Below, one piece after another: positions 21,434-29,503 of a DNA stretch of 64,000 nt (position 1 is the first letter of the stretch; each line of letters begins with the position of its first letter). The translations under genes were made by a program, and so were the position numbers. The notes under the pieces are model-generated. The model saw nothing but the letters and a program-made list of their open reading frames with translations. It had not been told where the DNA came from and made no database searches. The stretch comes from Cryobacterium psychrotolerans (lineage in GTDB: Bacteria; Actinomycetota; Actinomycetes; Actinomycetales; Microbacteriaceae): positions 1-64,000 of the forward strand of contig NZ_FNFU01000001.1 in assembly GCF_900101115.1 (NCBI RefSeq), given 5' to 3'.

Positions 21434-21976
21434 CTAGTTTGCGGTGAGCGAGACCGTCACCGGCGTCGGGTTCGTGAAGATGTCGAGCACGGGGCAGTGC
21501 GCGTCCACTGCGGAGTGCAGCTCCGCGTAGCGCTCGTCCGACTCCGGGCCGGTCACCCGCACATCGAGGCGCACGGCGGAGAATCCGGGACGCACGGCGT
21601 CGTCGAGGCCGAACAGGCCATGCGCGTCGAGGTCACCCTCGGCCGTGGCCGAGATGGAGTCCACGCGGATGCCGAGGTTCTGCGCGTACAGGCGGTACAC
21701 CACGATCTGGCACGAGATGAGTGCGCCCAGCGCGTACTCCACGGGGCTGGCAGCGATATCGTCGCCGGCCAGGGCGGCCGGCTCGTCGACGAAGAAGACC
21801 TGCCGGCCGGCGGTGATCCGGCTGGCAACGGAACCTTCGCCTTCTCCCTTGACCGTGTAGGAGAGCTGGGCGCTCCGGGCGTCGGCGCCGATCCGGTCCG
21901 CCCAGGCGGTGCCGGCGGAGACAAGGCGAGCGGCGCGCTCGTCGGCGGAAATGGAACGGGAGGATTCGATAATCAC
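21434..21976 (-). CDS. OsmC family protein
   Basis: 180 residues. The two redox Cys of OsmC/Ohr proteins are present: ALGALISCQIVVYRLYA and DAHCPVLDIFTNPTPV. OsmC-like proteins reduce organic hydroperoxides using thiols in the cytoplasm; this one belongs to the broader OsmC branch rather than clear Ohr. Translation starts at GTG (complement of 21974-21976) behind AGGAAGAAG. It is divergent from the PAP2 gene across a 369-bp gap. Confidence 0.85.
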   Translation of the reverse strand: MIIESSRSISADERAARLVSAGTAWADRIGADARSAQLSYTVKGEGEGSVASRITAGRQVFFVDEPAALAGDDIAASPVEYALGALISCQIVVYRLYAQNLGIRVDSISATAEGDLDAHGLFGLDDAVRPGFSAVRLDVRVTGPESDERYAELHSAVDAHCPVLDIFTNPTPVTVSLTAN

Positions 21977-22053
21977 GGGGGGCTTCTTCCTGGAGAGTGT
22001 GGGGCGGGAACTTCAGAGTACGAACCATTGCGGCCTCCGCCCCGCCCCGCGTT

Positions 22054-22132
22054 CACACGCCGTAACGCTGTGGGTCACACGGCGTAACGCTGCGGGTCAC
22101 ACGGCGTAACGCTGCGGGTCACGCGGCGTAAC
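22054..22132. repeat. 22-bp tandem repeat, 3.6 copies
   Basis: Unit CACACGGCGTAACGCTGCGG plus GT: copies at 22054, 22076 and 22098, then a partial copy at 22120. The first copy has two base changes. Confidence 0.9.
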
Positions 22133-22260
22133 CGGCCCCCCGCCCCCGGCTCCCTGCGCGCCCCCTCCGGCGCCCGTGCGCAGGCGCCCGTGCGCCGGCA
22201 CCCTTGCGCCGGCTGAGGATCGGCCTAGCTTGTGTTGGACATCGGACGCAAGTCAGATCA

Positions 22261-22299
22261 GAGGGACCCCGGAGGCTGTTTCAGTTGCCGGGGTCCCTC
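22261..22299 (+). promoter_or_regulatory. hairpin in the PAP2 leader
   Basis: GAGGGACCCCGG (22261-22272) pairs perfectly with CCGGGGTCCCTC (22288-22299) over a 15-nt loop. There is no T-tract. It lies after a TAGCTT -10 candidate and about 45 nt before the start codon, so it would be in the 5' leader. Confidence 0.4.
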
Positions 22300-22345
22300 G
22301 CTACGTGCCCGAGCCGCGGCGGATTCAGGAGGAACCGGCCTGGCT

Positions 22346-23182
22346 GTGCAAAGGTGGACCGTGCGCACCCGATCCAACCCCGTCCGTTTCTTCGGCGGAG
22401 CGCTTCTGTCGACCGCCGTGTTCGTGCTGCTCTACCTGTTCTTCGTGCAGACGCACACCGGGCAGGCGGTCGACCAGCTCGCCTACGATGGCGCGGAATT
22501 CGGGCGTCGGAGCGTGACCCCGTTCACGCAGGGAATCCTCGACTGGCTGCCGATCGCCTCGGCCGTGGTCGGACTGTTGCTGACGATCATCGTCGCGTTG
22601 ATCCGTCGCCACCTGAAGACGTTCGTCGTGGCGGTCGGTGTTGCCGCCGCCGCGATCGCGACGACGCAGTTGCTCAAGTACGGCATCCTGTCGCGTTCCG
22701 ACCTCGGCGTCGAGGGGTACGCCGGCAATTCATTCCCCTCCGGGCATACGACCGTCGCCGCGGCATCCGCCCTGGCGCTCTTCCTGGTGGCCAGCCCCCG
22801 GACACGCTCGCGGGTGGGCGTCTGGGGCACCGTCTTCGCCGTGCTCGCGGGTCTGTCTACCCTGGCCGACCAGTGGCACCGCCCCAGCGACGTGATCGCC
22901 GCGCTGCTCGTGGTCGCTTTCTGGGGGTGCGTGGGCGGGGCCGTTCTCTCGTTCAGCCGCGCGGTTGCAGACCTGCCGCCGCACGACTCCCCGAGCCGGC
23001 AGTGGTGGATCGCGATTCCCTTCGCGGTGATCTCGGGGGCGGCGCTGGTCGTCACCCTCCTCGATACGTCCGGCGGGGCATCCGGTGCCCTGATCGCCTA
23101 CATCGGCGGCCTCACGGCGATCGCCGCCTCCGGCTTCCTTATCGCGCTCACGGCCACCCGCCTCTTCGACCCGCTGCCCTGA
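22346..23182 (+). CDS. PAP2-family phosphatase
   Basis: About 278 residues from GTG 22346 (AGGAGGA about 13 nt upstream); GTG 22361 is an alternative. There are six membrane segments. The phosphatase motifs are the central GNSFPSGHTT and the third motif HRPSDVIAAL, while the first (KxxxxxxRP) is degenerate (KYGILSRSDLG). This family dephosphorylates lipid phosphates such as undecaprenyl pyrophosphate or phosphatidate at the outer face of the membrane. The specific lipid is not deducible. Confidence 0.8.
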   Translation: MQRWTVRTRSNPVRFFGGALLSTAVFVLLYLFFVQTHTGQAVDQLAYDGAEFGRRSVTPFTQGILDWLPIASAVVGLLLTIIVALIRRHLKTFVVAVGVAAAAIATTQLLKYGILSRSDLGVEGYAGNSFPSGHTTVAAASALALFLVASPRTRSRVGVWGTVFAVLAGLSTLADQWHRPSDVIAALLVVAFWGCVGGAVLSFSRAVADLPPHDSPSRQWWIAIPFAVISGAALVVTLLDTSGGASGALIAYIGGLTAIAASGFLIALTATRLFDPLP

Positions 23183-23195
23183 CCGGCCACCTCCC

Positions 23196-23256
23196 GTTGA
23201 GATGCGGACAAAGCACCTTCGACGTGAGATTGACGGTACTTTTTCCGCAACTCAAC
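23196..23256. repeat. palindrome family A, copy 3
   Basis: GTTGAGATGCGGACAAAG...CACCTTC and its inverted partner ending TTTTTCCGCAACTCAAC, with a looser centre than other copies. It lies 14 bp after the PAP2 stop and 42 bp before the PKS start. Confidence 0.85.
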
Positions 23257-23297
23257 CCGAAACTGGCCCGTGGGGCGGGTGCGTGTCACACTGGGGC

Positions 23298-24605
23298 ATG
23301 GCCGTCACGCTCAGAGCGATCCAGACCGTTGTCCCGCCGACCATCCTGATCCAGGACGAGGTGCGGGATGTCTTCGCAGCCCAGCCCGACCTCAGCCGTC
23401 TCGCCCAGCGGCTGGTGTCGACATCCTTCAACCTGTCGGGAATCGAGAAACGGCACACCGTGATCGAGGAGCTGACCCTCGACGGGGACGCGGCCGATCC
23501 GCGGTTCTTCGACTCGGTGACCCAGCGGCTGCTGGTGCCGAGCACGAAGGTGCGCAACGAGCTGTACATCACCGAGGCCACGAAGCTCTTCGTCGAGGCA
23601 GGCCGACGCGCCGTCGACGCCTGCCCGGGTATCGAGGCCGCGGATGTCACGCACGTCGTCACCGTGTCCTGCACGGGTTTCTACGCGCCGGGTCCTGACT
23701 ACATGCTCGTGCGGGAGCTCGGCCTCAGCCCCGCCACGCAGCGCTACCACCTCGGCTTCATGGGCTGCTACGCCTCGATGCCGGCGCTCCGCACCGCCAA
23801 ACAGTTCGTCCTGGCCGACCCCGACGCCGTCGTGCTCGTGGTCAGCGCCGAGCTGTGCTCGCTGCACCTGCGCAGCTCCAACGACCCGGACACGATCGTG
23901 GCCTCCTCCCTGTTCGCGGATGGCGCCGCCGCCGGCATCGTGAGCAGCCGCGCCCTGGCGCCGGGCGAGGTCGCGCTGAACCTCGACCGCTTCGAAACCG
24001 TGATCACCCCGGTCGGCGAAGGGGACATGGCCTGGAAGATCGGCGACGAGGGCTTTGAGATGGTGCTCAGCTCCTATGTGCCGCACATCATCGACGAGCA
24101 CATCGAGGGCGCGCTCGCGCCGCTGTTCGACGGTGACGAGACCCTGGCCGGACTGCTGCCGGTCGAGGAGGCGGAAGAGGCCGCGGAGATCGAGGTCCTG
24201 GCCGACGTGCTCTCCCAGGTGCTCGCCGAGTCGCTGGTCTCGTCGGGTGCCGGGGCCGGTGCCGGGGCTGCGGCGGTGGGCGCGGGGTCAGGCCCGGGCG
24301 CGGGGCCGGGCGCGGGTGCGCCGGCGGACACCCTCAGCACGGCCATCGCGCATTGGGCGATCCACCCGGGCGGGCGAAGCATCCTGGACAAGACAGAGGC
24401 CAAGCTGGGGCTCACCGAAGCCCAGCTCGTGCCGTCGCGGGAGACCCTGCGCCAGTACGGAAACATGAGCAGCACCACGATCCTCTTCGTGATGAAGGCC
24501 ATCATGGACGCCCCGACGACCGAGGACGGACAGCGTGTCTGTGCCATGGCCTTCGGGCCGGGGCTGACCGTCGAGTCCGGCCTGATGACCGTCGCCGTCG
24601 GCTAG
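23298..24605 (+). CDS. type III polyketide synthase
   Basis: 435 residues. The catalytic triad of chalcone-synthase-like enzymes is visible: Cys125 in VTVSCTGFYAPGPDYM, His356 in AHWAIHPGGRSILD and Asn389 in RQYGNMSSTTILF. Such enzymes condense acyl-CoA starters with malonyl-CoA into resorcinols or pyrones. An insertion of about 70 residues (276-345) between the fold halves ends in a Gly/Ala run (GAGAGAGAAAVGAGSGPGAG); typical family members are about 350-400 residues. It is the first gene of a three-gene cluster with a methyltransferase (3 nt downstream) and a flavin monooxygenase, the same order of activities as Streptomyces srsABC, which makes methylated alkylresorcinols. Confidence 0.88.
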   Translation: MAVTLRAIQTVVPPTILIQDEVRDVFAAQPDLSRLAQRLVSTSFNLSGIEKRHTVIEELTLDGDAADPRFFDSVTQRLLVPSTKVRNELYITEATKLFVEAGRRAVDACPGIEAADVTHVVTVSCTGFYAPGPDYMLVRELGLSPATQRYHLGFMGCYASMPALRTAKQFVLADPDAVVLVVSAELCSLHLRSSNDPDTIVASSLFADGAAAGIVSSRALAPGEVALNLDRFETVITPVGEGDMAWKIGDEGFEMVLSSYVPHIIDEHIEGALAPLFDGDETLAGLLPVEEAEEAAEIEVLADVLSQVLAESLVSSGAGAGAGAAAVGAGSGPGAGPGAGAPADTLSTAIAHWAIHPGGRSILDKTEAKLGLTEAQLVPSRETLRQYGNMSSTTILFVMKAIMDAPTTEDGQRVCAMAFGPGLTVESGLMTVAVG

Positions 24606-24608
24606 GGC

Positions 24609-25487
24609 ATGGGCCTGTCCGCGCCGCACGTGCCCGCGCGGCGTGCGCGCTCGCTGCGCGTGCGCGCGAGCGACGCCGTCGAAATCATGGACGACCCCGG
24701 GTGCGACCCCGAACGGCTCGCCCGCACCTACGCCGACTTCCGGATCGTGAACGCGTTCGTGTCGGGCTGGCGGGGAATGTACCGGCGCGACATCCGCCCG
24801 GCGTTGTCCCGCACCCGTCCGCGAACTCTGCTCGACATCGGCTCCGGCGGCGGGGACGTGGCGCGGGCGCTCGCCCGGTGGGCCGCGCGCGACGGGCTGC
24901 AGTTGCGGGTCACCGCGATCGACCCGGATGCCCGCGCCCACGCGTACGCGACCGCCCGCCCGCCGCTGCCCGGGCTGTCGTTCCGGCGGGCGCTGAGCTC
25001 CGAGCTGGTCGCAGAGGGGGCCCGTTTCGACTTCGTGGTGTCCAACCATGTGCTGCACCACCTGGGCGCGGCGGAGCTCGGCGGGCTGCTGGTCGACTCC
25101 GAGCGGCTGTGCGCCGGGCGGGTGCTGCACAGCGACATCGAGCGGAGCCGATCGGCCTACCTCGGCTTCGGGCTGGCGACCTGGCCGTTCTTCCGCGGCT
25201 CGTTCATTCGCGCCGACGGGCTCACCTCGATCCGTCGCAGCTTCACGGCCGCGGAGCTGCGGAGCGTGCTCCCCGCCGGGTGGCGGGTGACGCGGGAACT
25301 CCCGTCGCGGCTTGTGCTGCACTGGGAGGCGCCGGTGTCGCGCTCGTCCGGCGCGTCGGGTTCGCGTGCGGGATCGGGGTCGCAGTCATCGAGTTCGACG
25401 GTTCCGGTCGAGATTGACGGGCGCGCCGGGCAAACTCGACCGGAACGCTCAAGCTCGGCGACAGGGTCGGGGCCCGCGCATGCGTGA
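24609..25487 (+). CDS. class I SAM-dependent methyltransferase
   Basis: 292 residues. The SAM-binding motif I is LLDIGSGGGDVARALARW (near residue 75), followed by the acidic residue in VTAIDPDARAHAY and the motif IV-like FVVSNHVLHHL. The N-terminal MDDPGCDPERLARTYADF is typical of methyltransferases placed beside type III PKSs, where they O- or C-methylate the product. The last 30 or so codons are unusual: they are made from palindrome family B (25391-25459), so the tail STVPVEIDGRAGQTRPERSS is element-derived. The end overlaps the monooxygenase start by 8 nt. Confidence 0.82.
   Translation: MGLSAPHVPARRARSLRVRASDAVEIMDDPGCDPERLARTYADFRIVNAFVSGWRGMYRRDIRPALSRTRPRTLLDIGSGGGDVARALARWAARDGLQLRVTAIDPDARAHAYATARPPLPGLSFRRALSSELVAEGARFDFVVSNHVLHHLGAAELGGLLVDSERLCAGRVLHSDIERSRSAYLGFGLATWPFFRGSFIRADGLTSIRRSFTAAELRSVLPAGWRVTRELPSRLVLHWEAPVSRSSGASGSRAGSGSQSSSSTVPVEIDGRAGQTRPERSSSATGSGPAHA
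25391..25459. repeat. palindrome family B, copy 1 (inside a gene)
   Basis: CGGTCGAG (25405-25412) pairs with CTCGACCG (25435-25442), with further partial pairing outside. The sequence from GTTCCGGTCGAG through CGGAAC and AGCTCGGCG matches the other B copies. Unlike them it is fully translated, as the C-terminus of the methyltransferase. Confidence 0.75.
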
Positions 25488-26721
25488 CGTCGTCATCGTC
25501 GGCGGGGGGCCCGTCGGCATCCTGCTCGGCTGTCTGCTCGCGGTGCGCGGGGTCGACGTCGAGGTGCTGGAGCAGCGCCGGCAGCCGTCGATGCGCTCGC
25601 GGGCGATCGGCATCCACCCGCCGTCGCTCGGGGCGCTGGAGCAGATCGGCGTCGCCGACGACCTGATCGCGCGGGCCGTGCGGATCCGCGGCGGCATCGT
25701 GAGCTGCGACGGGCGCACGCTCGGACGGCTCTCCTTCGCGGAGGCCGCGGCGCGGTATCCGTTCGTCGTCGCCCTTCCCCAGTATGAGACCGAGGCCCTG
25801 CTCCGCGCCAGGTTCGAGCAGCTTCGGCCCGGCGGGCTGCGCCCCGGCGTCACAGTGCTGGGGGTGCGCGACCTCGGAGACCACGTGGAGGTCACGTCAC
25901 GGGGTCGGGGCACGATCCGCGCCCGATACGTGGTCGGCGCCGACGGCGCACGGAGCGTCGTGCGGGACGCACTCCACATCGGCTGGACCTCGCACGGCGG
26001 CGGCGAAACCTACCTGATGGGTGACTTCGCCGAACCCGGCGAGGGCGGCGCGGGCGCGGGCAACGCGGGTGTGCGCGGCGAGGGCGCCGCCGGTGCAGCC
26101 TCGGGCGGCGCGGGTTCTTCGGGCGAGGCCGGCTCGGGCGCCGCCGGTGCGGCCTCAGGCAGCGGTGAGGCGGTGCTGTACTTCGAGCGGGGCGGGGTGG
26201 TCGAGTCCTTCCCGCTGCCGAACGGTCGGCGCCGCTGGGTGGCCCTGACCGACGGCCTGGTGACGGATGCCTGTTCCGCGGACCTGGCCGGGATCATCCG
26301 GGACCGCACCGGGGTGCTCCTACCCCCGTCAGCCGACCCACCGAGCGCATTTTCGGTGCGGCAACGCCTCGCCGACCGGATGCTGGCCGGCCGCGTCGTA
26401 CTGGTCGGCGACGCTGCCCACGAAATCAGTCCGATCGGCGGACAGGGCATGAACCTGGGCTGGCTCGACGCGGTGGCCCTGGCACCGGCGGTGGCCCTAG
26501 CCCTGGCGGATCCGGCCTCGGCGGAGGCGGCGCTGGCCGAGTTCGATCGGCGCAGGCGGCGCTCGGCACGGATGGCCGCGCGCCAGGCGGGGTTCAACAT
26601 GGCGATGGGCCGCCCGGCCAGCGGCGTGCGCCTGCGGGCCAGGAACGCGCTCGTGCGGGTCCTCGCGGTTCCGCCGGCCCGCGGCATCCTCGCCCGCGCG
26701 TTCACCATGCGCTGGCTCTGA
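25480..26721 (+). CDS. FAD-dependent monooxygenase
   Basis: 413 residues of the PHBH-like flavoprotein hydroxylase family. The dinucleotide fold VVIVGGGPVGILLGCLLAVR is at the start. The DG motif is YVVGADGARSVVRDAL, and the ribityl-binding GD motif is VVLVGDAAHEISPIGGQGMN with LGWLDAV. It probably hydroxylates or oxidises the aromatic product of the type III PKS. Residues 187-229 are a Gly/Ala/Ser-rich insertion (for example GAAGAASGGAGSSGEAGSGA) within the substrate-domain sheet, not seen in typical members. The ATG at 25480 overlaps the methyltransferase end. Confidence 0.85.
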   Translation: MRDVVIVGGGPVGILLGCLLAVRGVDVEVLEQRRQPSMRSRAIGIHPPSLGALEQIGVADDLIARAVRIRGGIVSCDGRTLGRLSFAEAAARYPFVVALPQYETEALLRARFEQLRPGGLRPGVTVLGVRDLGDHVEVTSRGRGTIRARYVVGADGARSVVRDALHIGWTSHGGGETYLMGDFAEPGEGGAGAGNAGVRGEGAAGAASGGAGSSGEAGSGAAGAASGSGEAVLYFERGGVVESFPLPNGRRRWVALTDGLVTDACSADLAGIIRDRTGVLLPPSADPPSAFSVRQRLADRMLAGRVVLVGDAAHEISPIGGQGMNLGWLDAVALAPAVALALADPASAEAALAEFDRRRRRSARMAARQAGFNMAMGRPASGVRLRARNALVRVLAVPPARGILARAFTMRWL

Positions 26722-26789
26722 CCCGCTCCGCCCCCACCCCCCGCACCCTGCTGTCCCGCGCCCTCCCGGCCCGGTGCCGTGCTTGAGCT

Positions 26790-26885
26790 GTGGCTAACTC
26801 AGGAGAATCCGTAGCCCCGCCCGGTTCTCCCGCGGAAACACGCCGGCCGGCGCCGAGCCGTCACGGATTCTCCTGAGTTCGCCAC
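26790..26885. repeat. palindrome family D, copy 1
   Basis: Arms 26790-26811 and 26864-26885 pair at 21 of 22 positions (GTGGCTAACTCAGGAGAATC at left) around a 52-nt centre containing CCCGCGGAAAC. It lies between convergent genes. Confidence 0.88.
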
Positions 26886-26955
26886 ACGTGGCGGCGATCA
26901 GGGCGGGCGCGCGGGCGCGCGGGGTGTGTGCGGGGCGCGCGGGGACCGGCGGCGG

Positions 26956-29418
26956 CTACTGCTCGCGGCGGGCCCCGTCGGCGGCGTGCACGACGAACAT
27001 GACCGGGGCGCGGAAACCGCGTTCGGCGAAGGCGGCTGCGACGGCCGCCTCCACGTCGGGGACCAGGTCGCGCGGAGTCAGCGCGATGGCCGCCCCGCCG
27101 AAGCCGCCGCCGGTCATGCGCGCCCCGAGGGCGCCGGCGCCGCGGGCGGTTTCGACCGCGAGGTCCAGCTCGGGGATCGAGATCTCGAAGTCGTCCCGCA
27201 TCGAGACGTGCGAGGCATCCAGCAGCTCGGCGATCCGGGTCGGCCCGTGTTCCCGCAGAGTCTGCACGGTATCCAGCACGCGCTGGTTTTCGGTGACGAT
27301 GTGCCGAACCCGTCGGAAGGTCTCGTCATCGAGCAGCTCGGCGGCGCGTGGGAGGTCGTCGAGGCCGAGCTCGCGGAGCGCTGACACGCCCAGGGCGGCT
27401 GCGCCCGCCTCGCAGGATGCCCGGCGCGAGGCATACCCGCCGGTCGCGTGCGCGTGGCTCACCCGCGTGTCGATGATCAGGACGTCCAGCCGGGCCGCGT
27501 CGAACCCGAGCGGAATCACGTCACTCTCGAGGCTGCGGCAGTCGAGGAAGACGCCGCCGTCGGCCTTGCCCAGCAGGGACGCGGACTGGTCCATGATGCC
27601 CGTGGGCGCGCCGACGGCACGGTTCTCGGCGAGCCGGCCGACCTGGGCGAGGGTGCTCCGATCGAGCCCGAGGCCCCAGACGTCGTTGAGCGCGACCGCC
27701 ACCGCGCTCTCGATCGCCGCGGAAGAGGACAGCCCGGCGCCGATCGGCACGTCGGAGTCGATGAAGGCCTCGAAGCCGGGCACCGTGCCGAGGTCGGCCC
27801 CGAACCGTCCGAGCGCCCAGGCCACGCCGAGCGGATACGCGGACCAGCCGGCCAGATTCTCCGGGATCAGTTCGTCGAGGGAGATCTCGATGGCCTCGGC
27901 CGCGAACGAGCTGGCCACGCGGATGATCCGGTCCTCGCGGAGGCCGAGCGCAACCACCGTGCGGCGGTCGATCGCGAACGGGAAGACGAACCCCTCGTTG
28001 TAGTCGGTGTGCTCGCCGATCAGGTTGACGCGCCCGGGGGCGGACCAGATGCCGGCCGGACGGTGGTTGAACCGGCTCTCGAAATCGGCCAGCACGGTGG
28101 CGTTCAGCACGGTGGTGGCCGGCCGGGAGTCGGCCGCAACGCCCGCGTCGGACGCAACGCCCGCGTCGGACGCAACGCCCGTGTCGGACGCAACGCCGGT
28201 ATTGGTCGCAACGCCCGTGTCGGACGCAACGCCGGTGTCGGCCGTAAGGCCCGCGTTGGTGGAGTCGGCCGCATCGTCGGCGGCGGCCGCGCGCAGCACG
28301 GCATCCCGGATCGTGGCCGCCTGCTGTTCCGGCAGCACATCGCCGATCCAGGCGCCCATGGCGGCCTCCGAGCCGGCCAGGTATTTCAGCTTGCCTTCGG
28401 CCCGGCGGGGGCTGGTGACCTGCAGCATCAGCCGGATGTCGTCACGCCGCACATTCACCGGCGCCTGATGCCAGGCCGCGATATACGGCGTGGGCGTCGG
28501 GTACAGGGCGTCGATCCCGCGCAGCAGACGCCGGTAGAGCACCGCCAGCTCGTCGCGCTCGGCGAGGGTCGTCGCGGCGAAGTCGGGCAGCTGCCGGTGC
28601 GGCAGCATGTGCACCTCGATCGGCCAGCGGGCGGCGAACGGCACGAAGGCGGTCCAGTGCTCGCCGCTGAGGATGACCCGGTCGCCGGCCTGCTCGCTGG
28701 CGAGGATATCCGCGAACAGGGTCGGGCCGTACGAGTCCAGCGACTCGACGAGCCGCTGGGTGCGCGGCGTGACGTACGGGTACGAGTAGATCTGTCCATG
28801 CGGATGCCGCAGCGTCACGCCGATCTCCTCGCCGCGATTCTCGAACGGGAAGACCTGCTCGACGCCGGGCAGCTGGGACAGGGCGTGCGTGCGCTCCGCC
28901 CAGGCCTCGATCACCGTGCGGGCGCGGGTGACCGACAGGCTCGCGAAGGACCCCTCGTGCTCGGGGCTGAAGCAGACCACCTCGCAGCGCCCGACCGAGG
29001 TGCGGGAGCGCCCGAGCCCGATGGAGGCGAGGTCGGCCAGGCCGTCCGGGGCATCCGCATCGGTCAGCAGGGGGCCGAACGACGGCGACTTGTTCTCGAA
29101 AACGACGACGTCGTAGTTGCTCGGCACCTCGGACGGGTTCTCCGGGGTGGACGGGGCGAGCGGGTCGAGGTGGGCGGGGGGAAGGAACACCCGGTTCTGC
29201 CGCGCGGCCGCGATCGACACCCACTCGCCGGTGAGCGGGTCCTGCCGCATGCGCGCTGTTGCCGGGCGAGGTTCGAGCTCGCGGAGGTCCGGCGCGCGCT
29301 CCGGCGCCAGGGCCGTGTCCGGGTCGTCGAAGTAGATGAGCTCCCGCCCGTCCGCGAGGGTGTGCTGCTGCCGGGCGATGCGCGTGTCGGCGACGAAGGC
29401 CGGGGAAGTGGTGTTCAT
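26956..29418 (-). CDS. fused galactose-1-phosphate uridylyltransferase and galactokinase
   Basis: 820 residues in one frame. Residues 1-375 are GalT: WVSIAAARQNRVFLPPAHLD, a Zn/structural region, and the nucleotidyl-acceptor motif HPHGQ at 205-209. Residues about 440-820 are GalK: signature PGRVNLIGEHTDYNEGFVFP, ATP motif GAGLSSSAAIESAV and C-terminal GARMTGGGFGGAAIAL. The two are joined by a linker (about 380-432) built of six-residue repeats (GVASDT type) from an 18-bp minisatellite. Together the halves perform the kinase and uridylyltransfer steps of the Leloir pathway. Bacteria normally have these as separate neighbouring genes. The start was set at ATG 29418; a GTG four codons upstream is possible. 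It is divergent from the DeoR-type regulator. Confidence 0.9.
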   Translation of the reverse strand: MNTTSPAFVADTRIARQQHTLADGRELIYFDDPDTALAPERAPDLRELEPRPATARMRQDPLTGEWVSIAAARQNRVFLPPAHLDPLAPSTPENPSEVPSNYDVVVFENKSPSFGPLLTDADAPDGLADLASIGLGRSRTSVGRCEVVCFSPEHEGSFASLSVTRARTVIEAWAERTHALSQLPGVEQVFPFENRGEEIGVTLRHPHGQIYSYPYVTPRTQRLVESLDSYGPTLFADILASEQAGDRVILSGEHWTAFVPFAARWPIEVHMLPHRQLPDFAATTLAERDELAVLYRRLLRGIDALYPTPTPYIAAWHQAPVNVRRDDIRLMLQVTSPRRAEGKLKYLAGSEAAMGAWIGDVLPEQQAATIRDAVLRAAAADDAADSTNAGLTADTGVASDTGVATNTGVASDTGVASDAGVASDAGVAADSRPATTVLNATVLADFESRFNHRPAGIWSAPGRVNLIGEHTDYNEGFVFPFAIDRRTVVALGLREDRIIRVASSFAAEAIEISLDELIPENLAGWSAYPLGVAWALGRFGADLGTVPGFEAFIDSDVPIGAGLSSSAAIESAVAVALNDVWGLGLDRSTLAQVGRLAENRAVGAPTGIMDQSASLLGKADGGVFLDCRSLESDVIPLGFDAARLDVLIIDTRVSHAHATGGYASRRASCEAGAAALGVSALRELGLDDLPRAAELLDDETFRRVRHIVTENQRVLDTVQTLREHGPTRIAELLDASHVSMRDDFEISIPELDLAVETARGAGALGARMTGGGFGGAAIALTPRDLVPDVEAAVAAAFAERGFRAPVMFVVHAADGARREQ
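28129..28254. repeat. 18-bp minisatellite, 7 copies, in frame
   Basis: Unit GTCGGACGCAACGCCCGC with point changes, seven consecutive 18-mers from 28129. It encodes the GVASDT/A-type linker between GalT and GalK on the minus strand. The unit is a multiple of three, so copy-number change keeps the frame. Confidence 0.92.
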
Positions 29419-29439
29419 GGCAGGAACCACGATATCCGA

Positions 29440-29496
29440 TCTTCACATCTGAAACCAGTGCTTTCGTATTGAAAAGAAACACCAACTAAGTGAAGA
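29440..29496. promoter_or_regulatory. candidate operator between galTK and the DeoR gene
   Basis: The 85-bp divergent gap is AT-rich for this genome. It holds TCTTCAC (29440-29446) and its inverted partner GTGAAGA (29490-29496), and the small palindrome CTTTCGTATTGAAAAG (29461-29476). A DeoR-type regulator could act here on both genes. Confidence 0.4.
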
Positions 29497-29503
29497 TGGG
29501 GGC

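Larger units (their letters stand above)
21977..22345. other. 369-bp divergent intergenic region
   Basis: It contains a 22-bp tandem repeat (22054-22132), GC-rich low-complexity sequence, a TAGCTT -10 candidate near 22228, and a perfect 12-bp hairpin (22261-22299) in the presumed PAP2 leader. No gene was seen. Confidence 0.6.

Noticed and set aside
21977..22345. tRNA or small RNA gene in a long gap
   Set aside because: No T-loop (GTTCRANNC) with matching acceptor stem was found here or in other gaps.
28129..28254. Possible CRISPR-like repeats
   Set aside because: The 18-bp units are contiguous with no spacers and encode a protein linker. No array with unique spacers exists in the window.
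27448..29472. 674-codon frame with VGRNARVGRNA repeats
   Set aside because: It is the complement of the galTK minisatellite and the surrounding galTK gene; the repeat is explained by the linker.
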